From Xanthobacteraceae bacterium (GTDB lineage Bacteria; Pseudomonadota; Alphaproteobacteria; Rhizobiales; Xanthobacteraceae), in assembly GCA_030044035.1 (NCBI GenBank), contig JASHWN010000589.1, positions 1-7,942 on the forward strand: 7,942 nucleotides of DNA. The letters run 5' to 3'. Of the stretch, positions 1 through 6,110 are shown in pieces. Position 1 is the stretch's first letter; the number at the start of each line of letters is the position of its first letter. Position numbers and translations under genes: made by a program. A model generated the notes under the pieces. It was not told the DNA's origin. It did not search any database and saw nothing but the letters and a program-made list of their open reading frames with translations.

Positions 1-2
1 CG

Positions 3-176
3 GTAAGGGTACTCCATCCGATCCGTTTGCGGGCCGCCGTCGCGATGGCGCTCAGCACATTCGAGGCGCCCTCCAAGGTGATGCTGCTCCAGCACGGCTC
101 GGTGATTCGCTGCGGCACTTTCCCATCGATCCACGACAGTTTTGTTACGCGGCTGGCTGCCAAGGCCGACTTTTAG
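3..176 (+). CDS. C-terminal fragment of an unidentified protein
   Basis: An open frame enters from the left edge and runs 57 codons to a TAG stop at 174-176. About three quarters of its codons end in G or C, as in the neighbouring genes, so it looks like the tail of a real gene rather than chance. The visible peptide includes the stretches TFEAPSKVMLLQHGSVIR and TFPSIHDSFVTRLAAKADF. It shows no membrane segment and no motif I recognise. An internal ATG at 45 could start a 43-residue protein, but no good ribosome site precedes it, so a gene truncated by the window edge is more likely. No function is proposed, and no link to the phosphonate genes can be made from this fragment. Confidence 0.6.
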   Translation, partial: VRVLHPIRLRAAVAMALSTFEAPSKVMLLQHGSVIRCGTFPSIHDSFVTRLAAKADF

Positions 177-254
177 GTTGAGCGAAGTACCAGTTGCTCG
201 ATAGACGCGGCGTGTTTTTGACGTTTTTTTGAACGAAGTGTCCGCCTTGCCTCG

Positions 255-289
255 GAGTCACAACGCCGTCACGTGCCGCGAGCTAAAAG
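255..289 (+). promoter_or_regulatory. Candidate PHO box and -10 upstream of ugd
   Basis: Two 7-base direct repeats separated by 4 bases, GAGTCAC-AACG-CCGTCAC (255-272), match the PhoB-box pattern CTGTCA(T/C)-N4-CTGTCA(T/C) at 11 of 14 defined positions. Eleven bases downstream lies TAAAAG (284-289), four of six matches to TATAAT, at about the box-to-minus-10 distance of known pho promoters. The match is imperfect, and one 11-of-14 hit in a few hundred bases could arise by chance. The call rests on the combination of repeat spacing and -10 position. Confidence 0.35.
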
Positions 290-413
290 CCTGTGCGACG
301 AGAGCAACGATTCGCGCCGGCCCGTTTCATTGCGCATTGCAGGCCGATGCCCGGTCGGCGGCGAATTTGTTCTGCTCGGCGTTGTTGCAGAGCTTGCACA
401 GTCCGGACCAAGC

Positions 414-420
414 AAGAGGA
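414..420 (+). promoter_or_regulatory. Shine-Dalgarno-like AAGAGGA before an in-frame ATG at 430
   Basis: AAGAGGA ends nine bases before an ATG at 430 that is in frame with ugd. This is a better ribosome site than anything directly before the ATG at 496, where only a weak GGCGAC-type sequence is seen. It makes a 22-residue N-terminal extension of Ugd possible, although family alignment favours 496. Confidence 0.4.
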
Positions 421-495
421 CCTGATTGAATGTGGCGCGATCCCAATAAAGCGCTTGCGCAGAGCGGCCCATATCTTCGCAGCGGCGACATCAGA

Positions 496-1851
496 ATGCG
501 CGTGGCCGTGATTGGCGCCGGTTATGTCGGCCTGGTGTCCGGGGTCTGTCTTGCCGATTTCGGCCATCAGGTGACCTGCATCGATAAAGACAGCCGCCGC
601 ATCGCCGCCCTCAAAAGAGGGGAAATCCCGATTTTCGAACCGGGCCTCGACGCGCTTGTGGAGGCGAACGTCCGCCACGGCCGGCTCGCCTTCGCGGCAG
701 ATTTGTCCGCTGTTGCCGAGGCGGATGCCGTCTTCATTGCGGTCGGCACGCCATCCCGGCGCGGCGACGGCCATGCCGATCTGAGCTTCGTTTATGACGC
801 GGTCAAAGAGATTACGCCGCTGCTCGCCGGCACGGCGATTCTGGTCACGAAATCCACGGTTCCGGTCGGCACCGGCGACGAGATCGAGCGCATTGTTCGC
901 GCTCGCCGGCCCAACACCGACATTGCCGTGGTTTCCAATCCGGAATTTCTCCGCGAGGGGACGGCGATCAACGATTTCAACCATCCCGACCGCGTCGTCA
1001 TCGGCAGCGACGACGCACGCGCCCGCGCCGTGCTCGCCGCCATCTATCGGCCGCTGCTCGACGCGGCGCCGTTCGTTCATGTCGGTCGGCGCACCGCAGA
1101 GCTGATCAAATATGCGGCCAATGCTTTCCTTGCCACCAAAATCAGCTTCATCAACGAAATAGCCGATCTATGCGAGTGCGTCGGCGGCGACGTCGAGGAC
1201 GTCGCCCGCGGCATCGGCCTTGATGAGCGCATCGGTCCAAAATTCCTGCGCGCCGGTCCCGGTATCGGCGGCTCCTGTCTGCCGAAGGACGGACTGGCGC
1301 TGATCAAGACCGCGCATGATTACGGCATGCAACTGCGTCTGATCGAGACGGTGTGTGCGGTCAATGAAGCGCGCAAGCACGCCATGGCGGGCAAGGTCGC
1401 TGCCGCGCTTGACGGCGCGGTCGGCGGCAAGACCATTGGCGTGCTCGGCCTGACGTTCAAGGCGGACACCGACGACACGCGCGATTCGCCGTCGCTCGCG
1501 CTGATCGCCGGCCTGCAGGATCGCGGCGCCACGGTGCGGGCTTACGATCCGGCCGGGATGGAGCAGGCGAAGCTCTCGCTCACTGCCGTCGACTATTGCA
1601 ACGACCCTTACGCCGCCGCCGAAGGCGCCGACGCCCTGGTCATAGCGACCGAATGGCAGCAATTCCGCACGCTCGATCTTCCTCGCCTGAAACGGGCGAT
1701 GGCGCAGCCGCTGATCGTCGACCTGCGCAACATCTATGATATCGAGGCTATGAAGCGCGCGGACTTCCGGTATGTCGCGCTTGGGCGCTCGGGACAAGCC
1801 ACCATTCCCGTCCAAATTCCCCGCCAAAGGCTGCGTGCGATGACCGCTTAG
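496..1851 (+). CDS. ugd: UDP-glucose 6-dehydrogenase
   Basis: This cytosolic enzyme oxidises UDP-glucose to UDP-glucuronate with two NAD+, supplying glucuronic acid for polysaccharides, lipopolysaccharide or glycolipids. The protein of 451 residues has the usual bacterial length. An N-terminal Rossmann fold opens with MRVAVIGAGYVGL, the dinucleotide-binding GAGYVG at residues 7-12. The central domain carries the active-site KYAAN (Lys205, Asn209) and GGSCLPKD with the catalytic nucleophile Cys261 and Asp265; the numbering is one off the well-studied streptococcal enzyme. The C-terminal UDP-binding domain contains GLTFKADTDDTRDSP. The start at 496 is chosen because the family begins directly with the nucleotide-binding strand. 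An in-frame ATG at 430 with a better ribosome site would add 22 residues. It converges on the phosphonate catabolic operon with a 31-base gap and is not co-transcribed with it. The related GDP-mannose dehydrogenases are a less likely alternative. Confidence 0.95.
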   Translation: MRVAVIGAGYVGLVSGVCLADFGHQVTCIDKDSRRIAALKRGEIPIFEPGLDALVEANVRHGRLAFAADLSAVAEADAVFIAVGTPSRRGDGHADLSFVYDAVKEITPLLAGTAILVTKSTVPVGTGDEIERIVRARRPNTDIAVVSNPEFLREGTAINDFNHPDRVVIGSDDARARAVLAAIYRPLLDAAPFVHVGRRTAELIKYAANAFLATKISFINEIADLCECVGGDVEDVARGIGLDERIGPKFLRAGPGIGGSCLPKDGLALIKTAHDYGMQLRLIETVCAVNEARKHAMAGKVAAALDGAVGGKTIGVLGLTFKADTDDTRDSPSLALIAGLQDRGATVRAYDPAGMEQAKLSLTAVDYCNDPYAAAEGADALVIATEWQQFRTLDLPRLKRAMAQPLIVDLRNIYDIEAMKRADFRYVALGRSGQATIPVQIPRQRLRAMTA

Positions 1852-1882
1852 AAGAGGCGAGCACGCACCGGCCAAGCAAAGC

Positions 1883-3334
1883 TCACCATCGCATATTGAT
1901 GTTCTTGACTTGCGTATAGCTGACGATCTCGTCGAAGCATTCTTCCTCGCCGATGCCGCTTTGCTTCCAGCCGCCATAGGGTGCGCCGATATAGCGGCCA
2001 TTGGAATTGATCCAGACATAGCCTGCTTCGATCCGCTCCGCCGTCTCCATCGCTTTGGCGAGATCATTGGTGACGATGGCCGCGGTCAGGCCGTATTCGA
2101 CGCCGTTCACGTTCACCAGCATGTTTTCGTAATCGTCCCAAGTCATCACCGACATCACCGGGCCGAATATTTCTTCGCGGCCGATCCGCATCGCCGGCGT
2201 CACGCGGTCGAACACGGTCGGCGCGATGAACAGGCCGGCCGAAAGCGTCGGATCGGACGGCTTGCCGCCGCCGGTGAGCAACTGCGCGCCTTCCATTTTG
2301 GCCGACTCGATGAAGCCCATGACGCGGTCGAATTGGCGCTGCGAGACGATCGGCCCGACGTCGTTTTGCTTGAGCCACGGCAGGCCGACCGGCAGCGCGT
2401 CCGCCAGCGCCACGAGTTCGGCCACGACCTCGTCGTGCAGCGAGGCGTGCACGAAAACCCGCGAGGTGGAGCTGCACGATTGCCCCTGCCGGTTCATGTT
2501 CATGCCCTTGATGGCAGCGGCCGCCGCCTGCTTGGGATCGGCATCAGGGAAAATGACGATCGGATTTTTGCCGCCCAGTTCGAGACTGACGCGCTTGAGG
2601 CCGGCCGCCGCCTCCTGGGCGATGGCGCGGCCGGTGGGCACCGAGCCGACGAAGCCGATCCGCCGCACGTCGGGATGCCGCACCAGCGCCGAACCGACCT
2701 TGCCATTGCCGGCGATGATGTTGACCACGCCGGGCGGAAAGATTCCGTCGCACAATTCGCCGAGCCGAAAGCTCGAAAGCGGCGCCTGCTCGGACCCCTT
2801 GATCACGACGGTATTGCCGGCGGCGAGCGGCGCGGCAGCCTTTTCGGCGCAGAACCGAAACGGATGGTTGAACGGATTGATCTTGGCGACGACGCCGAAC
2901 GGCTGCCGGCGCGTCAGATTGAGATGGCGCGCGCTTTGCGAAAACGTCTCGCCCTTGATTTCGGTCACGAGGCCGGCGCAATAGCGCAGCCAGTCGGCGG
3001 TCCAGATCATGTCGCCGCGCATGCCGACGATGGCATTGCCGGAATCGACCGCGTCGAACAGCGCCAGTTCATCGGCATTCCGCTCGATGCGCTCGGCCAA
3101 AAGCACAAGGCAGCGGGCGCGTTCCTTGATCGGCACGCGCGACCATTCCGCAAAGCCGGCTTTCGCGGCTTTGACCGCCATATCGACGTCGGCCTCGCCG
3201 GCTGACGGAATATCGGCGAGTTTTTCCATATTTGATGGATTGATCGAGGCGAAGCAGCCGCCATCGGACGGCGCAACCCACCGGCCACCGATATAGAGGC
3301 CGCGCGGATGGAAATTGAGCGCCGGAGACTGCAC
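1883..3334 (-). CDS. NAD-dependent aldehyde dehydrogenase, probable phosphonoacetaldehyde dehydrogenase
   Basis: This is a full-length member (483 residues) of the NAD(P)+-dependent aldehyde dehydrogenase superfamily. Visible landmarks are Asn156 in INPFNHPFRF (oxyanion hole), Lys179 and Glu182 in VVIKGSE (Glu favours NAD+), GFVGSVPTG at 228-235, the general base Glu252 in LELGGK, the nucleophile Cys287 in GQSCSSTSR, and EEIFGP at 387-392. It starts at GTG, three bases after the stop of the upstream dehydrogenase, with AGG seven bases before it, so the two are translationally close. Position in the phnA operon suggests it oxidises phosphonoacetaldehyde to phosphonoacetate, the PhnA substrate. 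Unlike phosphate-binding relatives such as GAPN, the residue before the catalytic Cys is Ser rather than Arg; by sequence it looks closer to the betaine-aldehyde dehydrogenase branch. The enzyme class is certain and the substrate is inferred from context. Confidence 0.9.
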   Translation of the reverse strand: MQSPALNFHPRGLYIGGRWVAPSDGGCFASINPSNMEKLADIPSAGEADVDMAVKAAKAGFAEWSRVPIKERARCLVLLAERIERNADELALFDAVDSGNAIVGMRGDMIWTADWLRYCAGLVTEIKGETFSQSARHLNLTRRQPFGVVAKINPFNHPFRFCAEKAAAPLAAGNTVVIKGSEQAPLSSFRLGELCDGIFPPGVVNIIAGNGKVGSALVRHPDVRRIGFVGSVPTGRAIAQEAAAGLKRVSLELGGKNPIVIFPDADPKQAAAAAIKGMNMNRQGQSCSSTSRVFVHASLHDEVVAELVALADALPVGLPWLKQNDVGPIVSQRQFDRVMGFIESAKMEGAQLLTGGGKPSDPTLSAGLFIAPTVFDRVTPAMRIGREEIFGPVMSVMTWDDYENMLVNVNGVEYGLTAAIVTNDLAKAMETAERIEAGYVWINSNGRYIGAPYGGWKQSGIGEEECFDEIVSYTQVKNINMRW

Positions 3335-3337
3335 GCG

Positions 3338-4441
3338 CTAACCTGCGAGCGCGGGAACGATGGCGGCGCGCAGCACAGTGCGCTCCGAAGCTCGCTTGAA
3401 CGCGGCGTCGAGATCCGCCAAGGCAAATTTCGAATCGACGATGTCCTTGAACGGGAAGCGCGCGCGGTTCGCCATCACGAAGTCGAGCGCCTGGATGAGA
3501 TGCCGCGGATGATAATTGTGGATGCCGCGCATGGTGATCCAGCGCTTGACCAGCATGTTGGCGTCGATGGTCACATCGGCGCCGGGATTGACCAGACCGC
3601 CAAGCACATAGCGGCCGCCGGTGCGCAGCATTTGGAGGCCCTGCGGGATGACATCCGGCACCCCGCACACTTCGATCACGGCGTCGGCGCCGTCGGGCCG
3701 GCAAAGTTTGCGCACTTCATCGACGACGGCTTGTGCCGGGACGCGCGCGATATCGACGACATGATCCACGCCGAATTTTTTCGCGATCGCAAGCCGGCTC
3801 GCCACGGCGTCGAGGCCGATGACCAAGCGCGCGCCGCGGACCTTCGCCATGGCTGCGCCGTACAGGCCGAGAAGGCCCAAGCCCTGGATGACGACCGCGT
3901 CGCCCAAGGCGATTGCCGCGGCTTCGGTCACCGACGCCATCGTCGCCACGCCGCAATTGAGCGGCGTCGCCTCCTCGTCGCTTAATTCGTCCGGGAGTTT
4001 GAGAATCCAGGTGCCCGGAAGGATGTAGCAGTACTCGGCAAAGCCGCCGAGGAAATGCGGGTCCTCGTCGGCGAGATCATGGCCGTATTTGCGCACGCCA
4101 TGACACTTCTGCGGCATGTCGAGGACTTCGCGGTAATAGCATTGGCCGTCGAAGAAATATTCGCTCCAGGCGATGCGGTCGCCGACCTTGAGCGCATCGC
4201 CGCGCATATCGGTCTCGACGCCCTCGCCCATTTCCTCGATGATGCCGATGATCTCGTGGCCGAGAATGCCCGGGCATGGATTGGGCCGCCGGCCCTCATA
4301 GGAGTGGATGTCCGAGCGGCAGATGGTCGACATGGTGACCCGCACCAGCACTTCGCCGCGCCGTGCCGGGCGAACCGGAAACTCCTTGAGAACGAACGGC
4401 GTATTCGGCGCTTCGTAAACGGCGGCTCGGGCGGTGCGCAT
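3338..4441 (-). CDS. Zinc-type alcohol dehydrogenase, phosphonate catabolism-associated (HpnZ-like)
   Basis: This medium-chain zinc alcohol dehydrogenase has 367 residues. The catalytic zinc ligands appear as Cys41 (ICRSDIH), His62-Glu63 (GHEIIG) and Cys163 (LNCGVAT). The NAD-binding fold shows GLGLLG at 187-192 followed by Asp211 at the end of the second strand, which favours NAD+ over NADP+. The lobe that normally holds four structural-zinc cysteines keeps only two (Cys101, Cys113). Overall it resembles the clade proposed as a phosphonate catabolism-associated alcohol dehydrogenase (HpnZ, TIGR03366). It sits 38 bases after phnA and 3 bases before the aldehyde dehydrogenase, so it is the middle gene of the operon. 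A plausible reaction is oxidation of 2-hydroxyethylphosphonate to phosphonoacetaldehyde, feeding the next two enzymes. A GGAG lies about 11 bases before the ATG. The family is firm; the substrate is inferred. Confidence 0.88.
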   Translation of the reverse strand: MRTARAAVYEAPNTPFVLKEFPVRPARRGEVLVRVTMSTICRSDIHSYEGRRPNPCPGILGHEIIGIIEEMGEGVETDMRGDALKVGDRIAWSEYFFDGQCYYREVLDMPQKCHGVRKYGHDLADEDPHFLGGFAEYCYILPGTWILKLPDELSDEEATPLNCGVATMASVTEAAAIALGDAVVIQGLGLLGLYGAAMAKVRGARLVIGLDAVASRLAIAKKFGVDHVVDIARVPAQAVVDEVRKLCRPDGADAVIEVCGVPDVIPQGLQMLRTGGRYVLGGLVNPGADVTIDANMLVKRWITMRGIHNYHPRHLIQALDFVMANRARFPFKDIVDSKFALADLDAAFKRASERTVLRAAIVPALAG

Positions 4442-4479
4442 GTTGCCGTTGGCTCCGTCTGGCGACGCTCGCGCGCGTC

Positions 4480-5751
4480 TTAGGCGACGCCGTTGAGGGC
4501 AAAATCGAAAATGTCGTAATTGTGCAAGCGTCGTTCGCCCGCGCGCTTGCGGTAGGCTGCGTTCAGCGGCCGCGACAGCAGAAACGGCACTTTCTGCTCG
4601 CCGAGGCCGCCATGCGAGCGCAGGCGATGCCCGGCCAACTGGCTCAGGTCATGGTCCTCGCGCCGCGCCCCGACGACGGTATGACGGTCGCTGAACACGG
4701 CGAAATCGCCCTCGCGGTCGAGCGGAAGATCGAACTGCGTGCAGACCTGTCGCTTATCGAGGACGAGCTCGATGCCGGGCAGCGTTCGGGTAAACGCCAT
4801 CATGGCTGCGATATCCGCTGGCTTGCGCAGATGCACGCGCACGAACGATCCCAACGCGCCGTGGTGCCGCACGAACGGATCGGCGATCGGACAAATGACG
4901 CGCACGGTGCCGGCACCGAAGCGCGCATTCAGCTCTTCCTCGAGGTAGATGACGTTGGCCGTCCCGTCGCTCGCGGCCTTGTCGTTCATGCCGTGATCGG
5001 CCGTCACCGCGACCGTGGCGCCGAGTGCGATCAGCCCGGCGATGCGACTATCGACAGCGTGGTGAAAATCGTCGGCTTCCGGTTCCCCGGGCGCGTGCTT
5101 GTGCTGCACGTAGTCGGAAGTCGAGAGATACATGAGTTGCGGACGGAGCGACGACAGGATTTTCACGCCGGCATCCAATACGAACAGCGAAAGGTCCGCC
5201 GAATACTGATCGGGCTGCGGCCGGCCGACCATTTGTTCGACATTGTCGATGCCATTGTCCGCAAGATTGGCGCGGCCGGCGTACTCGGCTGAGAAGCCGA
5301 TGCCGGTCATGCCGTGCGCCAAAACCTTGAGCAGCTTGTCCTTGGCGGTGACTACCGCGGTTTGCACGCCGGCGCGGCTCAACGCGCCAAGGATTATGTC
5401 GGCGCGCAACCGGGTCGCGTCGGTGATCATGATTTCCCGCCCGGTGTCGGGATCGAGATAGTAGTTGCCGTTGATGCCGTGCACCGCGGGCGGCACGCCG
5501 GTCACGATCGACGTGTTGTTGGTATTCGTCGTGCTCGGCATCGAGCAGTCGGCGAGCCCGACGAAGCCGCGCTCGCGGAACGACTGCAGCGTCGGCAGCG
5601 TGCCGTTGGCGAAGCCATGGTCGAGATAGGCCGGGTCGAAGCCGTCGACGACAATCACGACAGTCGGGCGTTTCGGGGCCGCGTAGGTTCGGCCATTGAC
5701 CTCGACCATCATGTCCGCGGTAGCGCTCGTTTTCACCGCTGACGTGGCCAT
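4480..5751 (-). CDS. phnA: Phosphonoacetate hydrolase
   Basis: This metal-dependent hydrolase of the alkaline phosphatase superfamily splits the C-P bond of phosphonoacetate to acetate and phosphate. The 423-residue protein shows the expected two-metal site: Asp36 (VVIVVDGFDP), nucleophile Thr75 in MPSTTNTNN, Asp213 and His217 in STSDYVQH, Asp252-His253 in TADHGMN, and His380 in RSHGG. Lys138 and Lys140 (TAKDKL) lie where substrate-binding lysines are described in this family. No signal peptide is evident, so it should act in the cytoplasm after import. An ATG 12 codons upstream (5787) is in frame, but GGAGGT placed six bases before 5751 decides for the shorter protein. It is the first gene of the leftward operon and faces phnD across a shared control region. 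Nucleotide pyrophosphatase/phosphodiesterase relatives share the fold, but the Thr motif and the neighbours support phnA. Confidence 0.93.
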   Translation of the reverse strand: MATSAVKTSATADMMVEVNGRTYAAPKRPTVVIVVDGFDPAYLDHGFANGTLPTLQSFRERGFVGLADCSMPSTTNTNNTSIVTGVPPAVHGINGNYYLDPDTGREIMITDATRLRADIILGALSRAGVQTAVVTAKDKLLKVLAHGMTGIGFSAEYAGRANLADNGIDNVEQMVGRPQPDQYSADLSLFVLDAGVKILSSLRPQLMYLSTSDYVQHKHAPGEPEADDFHHAVDSRIAGLIALGATVAVTADHGMNDKAASDGTANVIYLEEELNARFGAGTVRVICPIADPFVRHHGALGSFVRVHLRKPADIAAMMAFTRTLPGIELVLDKRQVCTQFDLPLDREGDFAVFSDRHTVVGARREDHDLSQLAGHRLRSHGGLGEQKVPFLLSRPLNAAYRKRAGERRLHNYDIFDFALNGVA

Positions 5752-5757
5752 GACCAA

Positions 5758-5763
5758 ACCTCC
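5758..5763 (-). promoter_or_regulatory. Ribosome-binding site of phnA
   Basis: Read on the - strand this is GGAGGT, followed by six bases (TTGGTC) and the ATG at 5751. It is close to the ideal anti-16S sequence at ideal spacing, and it lies inside the longer ORF that begins at 5787, so it fixes the shorter start as the real one. Confidence 0.85.
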
Positions 5764-5795
5764 GCATGTGAAGCGACCGATCAGCATCGGCTATG

Positions 5796-5813
5796 ATGAC
5801 ACTTTAATGGCGG
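5796..5813 (-). promoter_or_regulatory. Candidate PHO box for the phnA operon
   Basis: On the - strand the sequence reads CCGCCAT-TAAA-GTGTCAT, two 7-base repeats with a 4-base A/T spacer, matching the PhoB consensus CTGTCAT-N4-CTGTCA(T/C) at 11 of 14 positions. Ten bases further downstream lies GCTGAT (5785-5780), a weak -10 at the distance seen in phoA-type promoters. A transcript would begin near 5775 with a leader of about 25 bases. The orientation is correct for phnA. PhoB binding is inferred, not shown. Confidence 0.5.
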
Positions 5814-5852
5814 AATCCCTATCGCGTTTCGCCGCACCTGCGCGGCGGGTCG

Positions 5853-5886
5853 CATTCATGTGACTGTCACAAGCCAACTCTAGCCT
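5853..5886 (+). promoter_or_regulatory. Candidate PHO box and -10 for phnDCE
   Basis: The sequence CATTCAT-GTGA-CTGTCAC (5853-5870) matches the PhoB consensus at 12 of 14 positions, with the second half-site perfect. Exactly ten bases later is TAGCCT (5881-5886), which keeps the three most conserved -10 positions (T1, A2, T6). This box-to-minus-10 spacing equals that of the E. coli phoA promoter. Transcription would start around 5893, leaving a leader of roughly 218 bases before phnD. This is the strongest of the three PHO-like sites in the window. Confidence 0.6.
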
Positions 5887-5958
5887 GACGTGACTTTCGG
5901 GCGCTGACACCTCCTTTGCCGCTGGAAAGCGTCCGGTGGACCACTACTTCGCGCGCGC

Positions 5959-6046
5959 ACCCGCATCGGGTCGGCGCGGGGTGGTGGCCTCCGGCCTGTC
6001 GCGTTCCTAAAAAGGCGCGTGATCGCTTCCACGCCGAAGCGACGCG
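5959..6046 (+). other. Structured leader upstream of phnD
   Basis: Two clear inverted repeats fall in the predicted phnD leader. ACCCG-CAT-CGGGT (5959-5971) forms a five-pair stem with a tight loop. TCGCTTC-CACGCC-GAAGCGA (6023-6042) forms a seven-pair stem with a six-base loop, and CGCGT at 6016-6020 can extend it imperfectly against ACGCG at 6042-6046. Neither stem is followed by a T-run, so they are not intrinsic terminators. In GC-rich DNA such hairpins are common; a regulatory role is speculative. Confidence 0.3.
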
Positions 6047-6098
6047 TCGGCGCCTGCGAAGGCATTCGATGCCGGCACGATACCCAGAACACGATAAC

Positions 6099-6103
6099 AG
6101 GAG
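6099..6103 (+). promoter_or_regulatory. Ribosome-binding site of phnD
   Basis: AGGAG lies seven bases before the ATG at 6111. It selects that codon over the in-frame TTG at 5916, and the protein from 6111 begins with a proper signal peptide. Confidence 0.85.
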
Positions 6104-6110
6104 CTCGAGC

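Larger units (their letters stand above)
177..495. other. Intergenic region upstream of ugd
   Basis: There are 319 bases between the stop of the left-edge gene and the preferred ugd start. No convincing ORF, RNA gene or factor-independent terminator is seen. It contains T-rich tracts at 215-230, a candidate PHO box with a -10 element (255-289), and a purine-rich ribosome-binding sequence at 414-420. If transcription starts just after the -10 candidate, ugd has a leader of about 135 to 200 bases, depending on which start codon is used. Confidence 0.6.
5752..6110. other. Divergent control region between phnA and phnD
   Basis: This 359-base non-coding stretch separates the catabolic operon (leftward) from the importer operon (rightward). 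The phnA side is short: its PHO box lies 44 bases from the ATG. The phnD side contains a PHO box and -10 candidate near 5853-5886, then about 215 bases of GC-rich leader with several inverted repeats before the phnD ribosome site at 6099-6103. An open frame beginning at a TTG (5916) runs into phnD, but its arginine- and proline-rich, low-complexity content and the signal peptide at the 6111 start argue that it is not translated. Confidence 0.75.

Noticed and set aside
179..230. Hairpin (GAGC...GCTC at 180-198) with later T-runs as an intrinsic terminator, and TTGACG at 218-223 as a -35
   Set aside because: The stem is only four pairs plus a bulge and is well separated from the T-runs; no -10-like hexamer is found at the proper distance from TTGACG.
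1852..1882. Terminator in the convergent gap between ugd and the aldehyde dehydrogenase
   Set aside because: The 31 bases contain no stable hairpin followed by a T-run on either strand.
1168..2067. 299-codon open frame on the - strand across the ugd end and the convergent gap
   Set aside because: It overlaps two well-supported genes, has no recognisable domain, and shows shadow-type composition.
1910..3205. 431-codon open frame on the + strand opposite the aldehyde dehydrogenase
   Set aside because: The - strand frame contains the complete set of aldehyde dehydrogenase motifs. The + strand product is His/Arg/Asp-rich without motifs, a normal shadow in GC-rich DNA.
5752..5787. Longer phnA start at 5787
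   Set aside because: The strong GGAGGT site lies inside this extension, six bases before the ATG at 5751, so the shorter start is used.
5904..5910. CTGACAC as a further PHO half-site
   Set aside because: It matches well alone but is not in 11-base register with the box at 5853-5870 and has no partner repeat four bases away.
5936..5944. GTGG-A-CCAC palindrome as an operator
   Set aside because: Only four bases per arm with no extension; too short to separate from chance in GC-rich sequence.
5916..6110. N-terminal extension of phnD from a TTG codon
   Set aside because: The extension is Arg/Pro-rich and would bury the signal peptide; an ideal AGGAG site precedes the ATG at 6111.
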